This document shows, piece after piece, positions 14,037 to 23,361 of a stretch of 64,000 bases of DNA. The stretch covers positions 62,001 through 126,000 of the forward strand of contig NZ_SSXX01000006.1 in NCBI RefSeq assembly GCF_009469615.1, read 5' to 3'. Positions within the stretch are counted from its first letter, which is position 1. Each line of letters opens with the position of its first letter. This DNA comes from Dechloromonas sp. H13. GTDB lineage: Bacteria > Pseudomonadota > Gammaproteobacteria > Burkholderiales > Rhodocyclaceae. Made by a program: the position numbers and the translations under genes. The notes below the pieces were generated by a model that was not told where the DNA came from, did not search any database, and saw nothing but the letters and a program-made list of their open reading frames with translations.

Positions 14037-14594
14037 TTACTTCTCGGCCTTGTCGGACGAATCGTTGTTGTACTTGAAGCCGGTGAACATGTTGCGCGTC
14101 TGGCTTTGCAACTGGTCCTGCATCTGCTGGAACATCTTCTTCGACTGGTCCATGTAGGCCGTCATCATGCTCTGCATCGCCGGTTGCTGGAAATTCAGGA
14201 ACTGCGCCCAGAAATCCGCCTGCAGATGGCTGTTGTCGCCGCCATACATGGAACGCGACTGCTCCTGCAGCTTTTGCTGGAAGTCGACGAAGGTCTTCAT
14301 GTTGTTTTCCAGGTACTTGCCGAGCATGCCTTGCATGGCGCTGCCGTAGAAGCGGATGAAGCCCGACAGCAGTTCGCTGGAAAAGAGCGGCGCACCGCCG
14401 GTTTCCTCTTCGAGAATGATCTGCAGGAGGATGCTGCGCGTCAGGTCTTCGCTCGTCTTGGCATCGAGCACCTTGAAGGCTTCGAACTTGAGGACCAGAT
14501 CCTTCACATCACCGAGCGTGATGTATGCACTCGTCTTGGTGTCGTAGAGACGGCGATTGGGATACTTCTTGATCAGGCGTACTTGTTCAGACAT
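14037..14594 (-). CDS. phaR: Polyhydroxyalkanoate synthesis repressor PhaR
   Basis: 185 aa. PhaR binds DNA and PHB granules; it represses phasin genes and itself until granules titrate it away. The N-terminal DNA-binding domain (about residues 5-65) contains RLIKKYPNRRLYDTKTSAYI. Two PHB-accumulation regulatory repeats follow (about 67-150), then a Gln/Met-rich helical C-terminus. The ATG at 14594 gives the family start; the frame extends upstream without meaning. It lies last in the pha cluster but has its own -10 element just beyond the phaB terminator. Confidence 0.95.
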   Translation of the reverse strand: MSEQVRLIKKYPNRRLYDTKTSAYITLGDVKDLVLKFEAFKVLDAKTSEDLTRSILLQIILEEETGGAPLFSSELLSGFIRFYGSAMQGMLGKYLENNMKTFVDFQQKLQEQSRSMYGGDNSHLQADFWAQFLNFQQPAMQSMMTAYMDQSKKMFQQMQDQLQSQTRNMFTGFKYNNDSSDKAEK

Positions 14595-14630
14595 CCAGCG
14601 ACCCTCGAACGAGTTTGTGTGCAGCGCACC

Positions 14631-14636
14631 ATTATA
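14631..14636 (-). promoter_or_regulatory. -10 element of phaR
   Basis: Minus-strand TATAAT, 37 bases before the phaR ATG and immediately downstream of the U-tract of the phaB terminator. No convincing -35 hexamer; the region upstream is the terminator hairpin itself. Confidence 0.5.
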
Positions 14637-14640
14637 GCTC

Positions 14641-14668
14641 AAAAAAACAGGCACCCTGAGGTGCCTGT
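14641..14668 (-). terminator. Intrinsic terminator of the phaC-phaB-phaB operon
   Basis: Minus strand: perfect 9-bp stem ACAGGCACC/GGTGCCTGT (14668-14660 with 14655-14647), a TCAG loop, then seven T. A textbook terminator that separates the operon from phaR. Confidence 0.9.
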
Positions 14669-14697
14669 TGTTGATGCAGCGCAAAAACCCTGCAAAA

Positions 14698-15441
<744 letters not shown>

Positions 15442-15491
15442 AGTCTTTCCTTCCTTTGTTGATATATACAGCGGGTAAAAAAATACGCCGG

Positions 15492-16232
15492 TCAGTACAT
15501 GTGCTGGCCGCCGTTGATGGAAATATTGGCCCCGGTGACGAACGCCGCTTCATCCGAAGCGAGGTAGGCGACGAGGCCGGCGATCTCTTCCGGCTTGCCC
15601 AGCCGATTGACCGGGATCTGCGGCAGGATCTTCGAATCGAGGATTTCCTGCGGGATGGCGGTCACCATCTTGGTGCCGATGTAGCCCGGGGAAATGGTAT
15701 TGACCGTAACCCCCTGCTTTGCCACCTCGAGGGCCAGCGCCTTGGTGAAACCGTGCATGCCGGCCTTGGCCGCCGAATAGTTGGTCTGGCCGAACGCCCC
15801 CTTTTGCCCGTTGACCGAGGAGACATTGATGACGCGCCCCCACTTGCGCTCGGTCATGCCGTCGAGCACCTGCTTCGTCATGTTGAAGACCGAGTCGAGA
15901 TTGGTGTGGATGACCGCGTCCCAGTCGGCCTTGGTCATGCGCTTGAAGGTCATGTCGCGCGTGATGCCGGCATTGTTGACCAGCACGTCGACCGGCCCGA
16001 CCTCGCGGGTCACCGTCTCGACGCAGGCGCGCGCTGAATCGAAGTCGGTGACGTCGCAGGGATAGGCCTTGAAGCCGAAGCCCATGTTGTTCATGCTCTT
16101 CAGCCACCCCTCGGCCTTGTCGTTGCCGGGAGAATAGGTCGTAACGACCTTGTAGCCGAGCGCCGCCAGCTTGATGCAGACCGCCTCGCCGAGGCCGCCC
16201 ATGCCGCCGGTGACCAACGCAACTCTCGTCAT
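15492..16232 (-). CDS. phaB: Acetoacetyl-CoA reductase (copy 2)
   Basis: 246 aa paralogue of the adjacent reductase, clearly similar but diverged along its whole length. Cofactor loop TGGMGGLG, NNAGITRD, catalytic NYSAAKAG, and C-terminus GANISINGGQHMY. It lies directly after phaC (27 bp) with a strong GGAGGAGGGGG ribosome binding site. Tandem phaB genes suggest a local duplication with possible differences in NADH/NADPH use; this cannot be read from the sequence. Confidence 0.93.
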   Translation of the reverse strand: MTRVALVTGGMGGLGEAVCIKLAALGYKVVTTYSPGNDKAEGWLKSMNNMGFGFKAYPCDVTDFDSARACVETVTREVGPVDVLVNNAGITRDMTFKRMTKADWDAVIHTNLDSVFNMTKQVLDGMTERKWGRVINVSSVNGQKGAFGQTNYSAAKAGMHGFTKALALEVAKQGVTVNTISPGYIGTKMVTAIPQEILDSKILPQIPVNRLGKPEEIAGLVAYLASDEAAFVTGANISINGGQHMY

Positions 16233-16259
16233 CTTGCCCCCTCCTCCGGAGTTTTTCCG

Positions 16260-17990
16260 TTAAACCGCGCGTTCCTTGACGTAACGCCCGGGCGCCGGTT
16301 CGATCGGCTTGTATTTTGCATTGCCCGGTTTGCGCGGCGCCCGCGGTTCGCCGGCCAGCGGCTTGAGCCAGGCCGCCCAGTCCGGCCACCAGCTGCCCTT
16401 CCGCTCCTCTGCTGCGGTCAACCACCCGGCAGCATCGATTTTCACGTCATCGTTGACCCAGTAGCTGCGCTTGTTCTTGCCGGCCGGGTTGATGACCCCG
16501 GCGATATGCCCGGAAGCGCCGAGCACGAAGCGCACCTTGCCGCCGAGAATGCGCGTGCTCTGGTAGGCGGAATGCCAGGGAACGATATGATCCTCGCGGG
16601 TCGCCAGCAAATAGACCGGCATGTCGAGGCTGCCGAGGTCGACCTTGACGCCGCACATTTCCAGCTTGCCCGGCACGCGCAGATTGTTGTCGTGGTAGAG
16701 GTTGCGCATGTACCAGCAGGCGAACGGTCCCGGCAGGTTGGTCGAATCGCCGTTCCAGTAGAGCAGATCGAAGGCCTGCGGCTTCTGACCCTTCAGGTAG
16801 TTGCCGGTAACGTAGTTCCAGACCAGGTCGTTGGCGCGCAGGAAGGAAAACGTGTTCTGCAGATCGCGCGCCGGCAGCAGGCCGCCCTTGCCGATGGTCG
16901 ACTCGCGCGCCATCAGGCCGTTTTCGTCGATGAAGAGGCCGATCTCGCCGGTATCGGTAAAGTCGAGGAGCGTCGTCAGCAGTGTCAGCGACGAGACGAT
17001 ATCCTCGCCACGCCCCTTGAGCACCGCCAGCGCCGAGGTCAGGATGGTGCCACCGACGCAGAAGCCGAGGGCGTTGACCTGCTTGACCTTACAGATATCC
17101 CGGACCACGAGCAGCGCGGCGATCGGGCCGTGCTCGAGGTAGTCGTCCCACTGCAGGTGCCCCTGGGCCTCGGTCGGATTGCGCCAGGAAACCAGAAAGA
17201 CCGTGTTGCCTTGCTCGACCATGTAGCGGATCAGCGAATTGTCCGGCTGCAGGTCCATGATGTAGAACTTGTTGATGCACGGCGGCACGACCAGCAGGGG
17301 GCGGGTACCGACCTTGGGCGTCAGCGGCGCGTACTGGATCAGCTGCATCAGCTCATTTTCGTACACCACGGCGCCTTCGGTCGTCGCGATATTCCTGCCG
17401 ACCTCGAACACCGATTCGTCGGTCATCGAGATGCGGCCCTTCTCGAAATCCTTGAGCAGGTTGTTGATGCCGTCGGTGATGCTCTGGCCCTTGGTGTCCA
17501 GCGCCAGCTTGATGAATTCCGGATTGGTCGCGGCGTAGTTCGAGGGCGCCATCGCATCGGCGATCTGGCGCGCCAGGAAGCGCATGCGATTGCGCGCCTT
17601 GTCGTCGGCCGCCGGGATCAGCTCGACCATTTCGTTGACGTATTTCGTGTTGAGAAGGTAGGCCTGATGCAGATAGTCGTAGATCGGGCTTTCGCGCCAC
17701 TCAGGCGCCGCGAAGCGGCGGTCGCCCGACTCCGGACTGACCTTGAAGGCCGGCTCCTTGCCCTGCTGGCTGGCCAGCACCGACTGCCACAGCGACATCT
17801 GCTGATCCATGAACTGCTTCTGCAGGGCGGTCAGCGCCTGCGGATCGGGCGCCGGCGCGATCGCCGCCTGGGGATTGCCGGCCTTGCCGATGAATTCCAT
17901 GAACTGCTGCGCCATGTTCTGGCCAGCCTGCATGAACTGCATGGCCGAACCCATGAAAGCGTCGTTATTGCCTGATCCCTGCTGCGTCAT
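16260..17990 (-). CDS. phaC: Class I poly(3-hydroxyalkanoate) synthase
   Basis: 576 aa enzyme polymerising (R)-3-hydroxyacyl-CoA into PHA at the granule surface. The alpha/beta-hydrolase core carries the lipase-like box GFCVGG with nucleophile C311, D467 (TREDHIVPW) and H495 (GASGHIAGVINP). The variable N-terminal ~100 residues are Gln/Met-rich. Length and single-gene organisation (no phaE or phaR subunit) indicate class I, specific for short-chain monomers. It leads the operon phaC-phaB-phaB from its own promoter. No phaA lies here; a thiolase occurs at 55-56 kb. Confidence 0.97.
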   Translation of the reverse strand: MTQQGSGNNDAFMGSAMQFMQAGQNMAQQFMEFIGKAGNPQAAIAPAPDPQALTALQKQFMDQQMSLWQSVLASQQGKEPAFKVSPESGDRRFAAPEWRESPIYDYLHQAYLLNTKYVNEMVELIPAADDKARNRMRFLARQIADAMAPSNYAATNPEFIKLALDTKGQSITDGINNLLKDFEKGRISMTDESVFEVGRNIATTEGAVVYENELMQLIQYAPLTPKVGTRPLLVVPPCINKFYIMDLQPDNSLIRYMVEQGNTVFLVSWRNPTEAQGHLQWDDYLEHGPIAALLVVRDICKVKQVNALGFCVGGTILTSALAVLKGRGEDIVSSLTLLTTLLDFTDTGEIGLFIDENGLMARESTIGKGGLLPARDLQNTFSFLRANDLVWNYVTGNYLKGQKPQAFDLLYWNGDSTNLPGPFACWYMRNLYHDNNLRVPGKLEMCGVKVDLGSLDMPVYLLATREDHIVPWHSAYQSTRILGGKVRFVLGASGHIAGVINPAGKNKRSYWVNDDVKIDAAGWLTAAEERKGSWWPDWAAWLKPLAGEPRAPRKPGNAKYKPIEPAPGRYVKERAV

Positions 17991-18034
17991 GGCCAGTCTC
18001 GTGTCTGTTTATGAATCGGGGGTTGAGCCTTTGG

Positions 18035-18063
18035 ATTCTCCATACCCGTCCGAGGACTGTCAA
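18035..18063 (-). promoter_or_regulatory. Sigma70-type promoter of phaC operon
   Basis: Minus strand: perfect TTGACA (18063-18058), 17 nt spacer, then GAGAAT (18040-18035). About 45 bases before the phaC start. Confidence 0.6.
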
Positions 18064-18088
18064 TGGATTTGCATGCATAATTACCGGA

Positions 18089-18319
18089 ATGTACATCGTC
18101 GCCATCGGCTGGCTTTACGTGACCGTTCTCGTTGCATTCAACGAGCCCACCATCGCCGCCGGCCTCATCTCCTTCCTCTTCTACGGGCTGCTGCCCTGCG
18201 GGCTGCTACTGTGGCTGGCCGGCAGCAAGGCGCGCCGGCAACGCCGGCGGCACTTGGAATCACTCGCCGACCAGCGCACGCACGACGACGATCGACGCCA
18301 CGCCGAGGCCGATCAGTAG
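18089..18319 (+). CDS. Small two-helix membrane protein, unknown
   Basis: 76 aa. Two hydrophobic segments (about residues 3-20 and 26-48) are followed by a basic tail (KARRQRRRHLE) and a charged, Asp/Arg/His-rich end. The C-terminal 60 bases overlap the 3' end of the convergent ZIP transporter gene. The ATG at 18089 has only GGA next to it, so the start is uncertain; CATAAT lies 14 bases upstream as a possible -10. No family recognised, and it may not be expressed. Confidence 0.5.
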   Translation: MYIVAIGWLYVTVLVAFNEPTIAAGLISFLFYGLLPCGLLLWLAGSKARRQRRRHLESLADQRTHDDDRRHAEADQ

Positions 18320-19027
18320 CACCTGTTGCAGGGTGGCCTTCAGTTCGGTCCGCTTGTGCAGACCGGGAATCAGGTCGGCGACCGCGACATAGATCATGCT
18401 GGCCGCAGCCAGGCCGAGCAGGGTGGGAATCCATTCGGTGAGATGCGACAGCGCGAGGTAGGCGAGCATCGCGCCGACCAGCGTCGCCAGGCTCGACAGC
18501 AGGTTGAACGCCAGGGCCTTGACGCGGCTGTAGCCGGAATGGAGCAGAATCAGGTAATCGCCGACTTCCTGCGGAATTTCGTGGGCGATGATGGCAAGCG
18601 CCGTGACGATCCCGAGTTGGGTGCTTTCCAGGAACGCCGCGGCGATCAGGATGCCATCGACGAAATTGTGGAAGGTGTCGCCGACCAGGATCAGTAACCC
18701 CGAGCGCCCGTGATCGTGCGCGGGCGCCTGAGCGTCGTGCGCTTCGCAGTGGTCGTGATGGCAGTGCCGCCACAGCACCAGCTTCTCCAGCACGAAGAAG
18801 GCCAGGATGCCGAACAGCACGGTCGCCGCCATCCGGTGCGGCTCCCCGTGCTCCAGGGCATGCGGCAGTATTTCCAGGAAGGCCGCCCCGAGCAGCGCAC
18901 CGATGGCATAGGAGATCAGCACATTGACGCGATGCGTGCCGACCGCGAAGGTCAGGGCGGCGGCTGCCGTCACGCTCAGGAGGCCGCCGGCCAGCGCAAC
19001 GGCAATGATCCAGGAAAGGGTACTCAC
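18260..19027 (-). CDS. ZIP-family divalent metal transporter
   Basis: 255 aa inner-membrane protein with about eight helices. The family's metal-site helices are present: HNFVDGILIAAAF (TM4) and AHEIPQEVGDYLILL (TM5). A His-rich cytoplasmic loop (HCHHDHCEAHD, then HDHG) lies between TM3 and TM4. Zinc or iron uptake is likely. A GTG at 19027 is chosen, since the reading frame upstream has no transporter character and overlaps pgeF. It is third in a probable rluD-pgeF-ZIP operon, 29 bp after pgeF. Confidence 0.87.
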   Translation of the reverse strand: MSTLSWIIAVALAGGLLSVTAAAALTFAVGTHRVNVLISYAIGALLGAAFLEILPHALEHGEPHRMAATVLFGILAFFVLEKLVLWRHCHHDHCEAHDAQAPAHDHGRSGLLILVGDTFHNFVDGILIAAAFLESTQLGIVTALAIIAHEIPQEVGDYLILLHSGYSRVKALAFNLLSSLATLVGAMLAYLALSHLTEWIPTLLGLAAASMIYVAVADLIPGLHKRTELKATLQQVLLIGLGVASIVVVRALVGE

Positions 19028-19056
19028 GGGAAACCAGGTTTGCGGGAAGGCGCGGA

Positions 19057-19792
19057 TTATACGCCCGAAGCCGGGTGCGCCAGCCAGATCAGGCTCGCCA
19101 TGCGCCCGGTGACGCCGTCGCGGCGATAGGAATAGTAACGGTCGGCCTCGGTCACGGTGCACGATCCGCCGCCGCCGATCATCGTGACGCCCAGCCGCTG
19201 CAGGCGCTGGCGGGCCAGCAAATAAAGGTCGCACAGCCACTTACCCGGGCCCTGCGCAACGAAACCGGCACTCGCTGCCGGATCCCCGGTGACGAAGGCA
19301 TCTCGCACCTCTTCGCCGACCTCGAAGCAGCGCGGGCCGATTGCCGGCCCTAGCCAGGCCAGCAAATCGCCAGGCGGCACCTTCATGGCGCCAACCGTGG
19401 TCTCCAGCACCCCGGCGTGCAGGCCGCGCCAGCCGGCGTGGGCGGCAGCGACGACCGTACCCCGGCGGTCGCACATGAGTACCGGCAGGCAGTCGGCGGT
19501 CATCACCGCGCAGACGTTGCCCGTCTGCCGCGCGACGGCGGCGTCGGCCTCCCAGGATTTCGGCCCCTGATCGACGTCGACCGCAACCGTGCCGTGCACC
19601 TGGGTCAACCAGAACGGTTCGCCCGGCAGGCGGGCGGCCAGGGCGGCGCGGTTGGCGGTCACCGCCGCCGCGTCGTCGCCGACGTGGTCGCCGAGGTTGA
19701 AACCTGCCCACGGCCCGCGACTGACGCCGCCATGGCGCGTCGTCTGCAAGACCCGGACATTTGCCGGAACGGCCCAGTCCGGCACGTAGCAC

Positions 19793-19800
<8 letters not shown>
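19057..19800 (-). CDS. pgeF: Peptidoglycan editing factor / purine nucleoside phosphorylase PgeF (YfiH)
   Basis: 247 aa protein of the former DUF152 'multicopper polyphenol oxidase' family. Members act on purine nucleosides and remove misincorporated serine from peptidoglycan precursors. Metal-site residues are H69 (TQVHGT), C104 (TADCLPVL) and H121 (HAGWRG). The ATG at 19800 overlaps the rluD stop (ATGAATGA), which supports this start and translational coupling. Confidence 0.92.
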
Positions 19801-20747
<947 letters not shown>

Positions 20748-20749
<2 letters not shown>

Positions 20750-21566
20750 GATGCGAAGTGTACCCGCATTCACTCCCTTCTTTCGCCTCCTGACGGCACT
20801 CCTGATCGCAGCGCTTGCCGCCGGTTGCAGCCTCTTTCCCGAGTCGAAGGACGAAACCGCCGGCTGGTCGGCCAACAAGCTGTACGCCGCCGCCAAGGAA
20901 GCGCAGTCCGACGGCGCCTGGGACAAGGCCGCCAAGTATTACGAAAAGCTGGAAGCCCGCTACCCCTATGGCCGCTTCGCCCAGCAGGCGCAGCTCGAAC
21001 TGGGCTATGTTTACTGGAAGGCCGGCGAAACCGGCTCGGCGCTCGCCGCCACCGACCGCTTCATCAAGCTGCACCCGACCCATCCGGCGGTCGACTACGC
21101 CTACTACCTGAAGGGGCTGATCAACTTCAACGAGGACATGGGCTGGGCCGGCTACATCAGCACCCAGGACCCGACCGAGCGCGATCCCAAGGCCGCCCGC
21201 GAATCATTCGACGCCTTCCGCGAACTGGCGACCCGCTTTCCCGACAGCAAATACACGCCGGATGCCATCCAGCGCATGAACTACCTGGTCAACGCGATGG
21301 CCTCGCACGAAGTCCACGTGGCGCGCTACTACTACAATCGCGGTGCCTACGTCGCCGCCGCCAACCGTGCGCAATCCGCCATCAAGACCTATCCTTCGGC
21401 CCCCGCCATTGAGGAAGCGATGTACATCCTGGTCCTGTCCTACGACCGCCTCGGCATGACCGACCTGCGCGACGACGCCGACCGCGTGATGCGCAAGAAC
21501 TTCCCGAACAGCGAATACTATGTCGTCGGGCTGGGCAGCAAGAAGAAGTGGTGGCATCTCTGGTAA
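20748..21566 (+). CDS. bamD: Outer membrane assembly lipoprotein BamD (ComL)
   Basis: 272 aa essential lipoprotein of the BAM complex that folds beta-barrels into the outer membrane. The signal peptide ends in lipobox L-A-A-G-C with C27 as lipidated residue. Five TPR-like repeats follow (first near KLYAAAKEAQSDGAWDKAAK). Start at 20748 (ATGATG; the second ATG is also possible); AAAGGA is 8 bases upstream. Divergent from rluD with overlapping start codons. Confidence 0.95.
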
Positions 21567-21605
21567 CGACCAGGTGATGCCGCGCGGCGGCCGGGGCTGC
21601 CTGGC

Positions 21606-22040
21606 CTAGGGGGTCGTCGCCGCACCGATCCAGACAAGTTCCGGCACGCCGTCGTCGCCACCGCAAACGATGGCGTTCTGCCCGTACTTCTCCCCCAGCG
21701 CCAGCGCCTCGGGCAGCGAAATGTCGGCGACGAAACAGCTTTCCTCGTCCATCCAGGTTTGGTCGTCGGCCACGTTCTCGCCGGCATAGGGCTCGTAGCC
21801 CGCTTCCAGCAGATCGCATTCCAGTTGCGCCTGGCGTGCCGCATTGTGCGCGGCGTCGACCGGCCGCGAGCCCGGATTGTGCGCCGTCAGGACCGCGAAG
21901 CGGCTCGCCCCGGCAGTCTCCAGCCAGCAGCGCAGGGTCTCCGACGCGACGCCGGGGCGCAGGTCGCAGACGGCGCCGGGCAGGAAGACGCGATAGGTCG
22001 TCGCGCAGTAGGCGGCTTCGAGTTCAGTCGTCTTCGCCAT
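21606..22040 (-). CDS. DUF3293 domain protein
   Basis: 144 aa cytoplasmic protein of uncharacterised family DUF3293. Recognised by the N-terminal half (RFAVLTAHNPGSRP) and the C-terminal GEKYGQNAIVCGGDDGVPELVW, the latter usually written with Gln-Asn-Ala. Its start overlaps the end of rmuC by 17 bases, so it is translated from the same message. Function unknown. Confidence 0.78.
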   Translation of the reverse strand: MAKTTELEAAYCATTYRVFLPGAVCDLRPGVASETLRCWLETAGASRFAVLTAHNPGSRPVDAAHNAARQAQLECDLLEAGYEPYAGENVADDQTWMDEESCFVADISLPEALALGEKYGQNAIVCGGDDGVPELVWIGAATTP

Positions 22041-23358
22041 CGAATTCCGTCGTGCCGATCAGTTGTTCCGCCTCGCCGGCCGGCAAGGCCTCGACCTCGC
22101 GCAGCTTGCGCGACAACTGGCGGGTCCGCGTCTCGGCCTTGCTGATGCTGTTGCTCGCCTCGTCGAGTTTCTTCTTGGTGTGGGCCAGCGCCTCGCCGAA
22201 CTTGCCGAATTCGGTCTTGACCGCCCCGAGCACCGCCCAGACCTCGGCCGAACGCTGCTCGATGGCCAGCGTGCGGAAGCCCATCTGCAGGCTGTTGAGC
22301 ATGGCCGCCAGCGTCGTCGGCCCGGCCAGGCTGACCCGCCAGTCGCGCTGCAGCGTATCGGCCAGACCGGGGCGGCGCAGGGCCTCGGCATACAGCCCTT
22401 CGGTCGGCAGGTAGAGCAGCGCGAAATCGGTGGTGTGCGGCGGCGCGACGTACTTCTCGCGAATGCTGCGGGCCTCGTTCTTCAGCCGCAGTTCGATCGC
22501 CCGCCCCGCCTCCTCGACCAGCGCCGGCTCGCCCTTTTCCTGGGCATCCATCAGGCGCTGGTAATCCTCGATCGGGAACTTGGCGTCGATCGGCAACCAG
22601 ACCACGGCGCCATCGCCCTTGCCCGGCAGGCGGATGGCGAAATCGACCCGCTCGCCGCTGCCCGGGCGCGTCGCCACGTTGGCGGAAAACTGGTCGGCCG
22701 TCAGCAGTTGTTCGAGCAGCGCCGACAACTGGACTTCGCCCCAGGTGCCGCGCGTTTTGACGTTACTCAGCACGCGCTTGAGGTCGCCGACGCCGGCGGC
22801 CAGCGACTGCATTTCGCCGAGCCCGCGATGCACCTGCTCCAGGCGCTCGCTGACCAGCTTGAAAGATTCGCCGAGACGCTGCTCCAGCGTCGCGTGCAGC
22901 TTTTCATCGACGGTCCGCCGCATCTCCTCGAGCTTGCCGGCATTGTCGGTCTGGATTGCGGTCAACCGCCCTTCGACGGTCATTTTCAGACGCTCGAAGC
23001 GTTCGTCGAGGCCGAGCGAAAAACGGTTCAGCTCGCGGGCGAAGGCTTCCAGCCGTTCCGCCTGCAGGGTGCCGAACTGGCCGACCTGCGTCGTCACCGC
23101 CTGCCCGAGAAGGGTCGCCGACTGCGCGCGCTCCTCGCGGTCGCGGAAAGCCTCCTCGGCATCCTCGCGCCGGCTACGCGCCAGTTCCTCGCGCAACTCG
23201 CGTTCCAGCCGTTCGAGCCCCTTTTCCTGCGCCTCCTGCAGGGCGCGCAGGCGCATCTCGTCGTCGCCGCGCCGCTGGCCGCGCAACAGGACGACCACCT
23301 GCAACACGATGACGAGGACGATCCCGGCCAGCAGGATCATGGTCAATGCCTCGCTCAT
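22024..23358 (-). CDS. rmuC: DNA recombination protein RmuC
   Basis: 444 aa. RmuC limits inversions at repeats; the fold is related to restriction-type nucleases. One N-terminal membrane helix (about residues 5-26) is followed by a long charged coiled coil (30-190) and the RmuC domain with KTRGTWGEVQLSALLEQ and WLPIDAKFPIEDYQ, the latter resembling a PD-(D/E)XK core. GAGG precedes the ATG at 23358. It starts 3 bp after the DUF748 gene. Confidence 0.93.
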   Translation of the reverse strand: MSEALTMILLAGIVLVIVLQVVVLLRGQRRGDDEMRLRALQEAQEKGLERLERELREELARSRREDAEEAFRDREERAQSATLLGQAVTTQVGQFGTLQAERLEAFARELNRFSLGLDERFERLKMTVEGRLTAIQTDNAGKLEEMRRTVDEKLHATLEQRLGESFKLVSERLEQVHRGLGEMQSLAAGVGDLKRVLSNVKTRGTWGEVQLSALLEQLLTADQFSANVATRPGSGERVDFAIRLPGKGDGAVVWLPIDAKFPIEDYQRLMDAQEKGEPALVEEAGRAIELRLKNEARSIREKYVAPPHTTDFALLYLPTEGLYAEALRRPGLADTLQRDWRVSLAGPTTLAAMLNSLQMGFRTLAIEQRSAEVWAVLGAVKTEFGKFGEALAHTKKKLDEASNSISKAETRTRQLSRKLREVEALPAGEAEQLIGTTEFDGEDD

Positions 23359-23361
23359 CAC

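Noticed and set aside
18011-18088. Upstream extension of the small membrane protein to an ATG at 18011
   Set aside because: It overlaps the phaC promoter and gives a polar N-terminus; the ATG at 18089 starts directly before the first helix.
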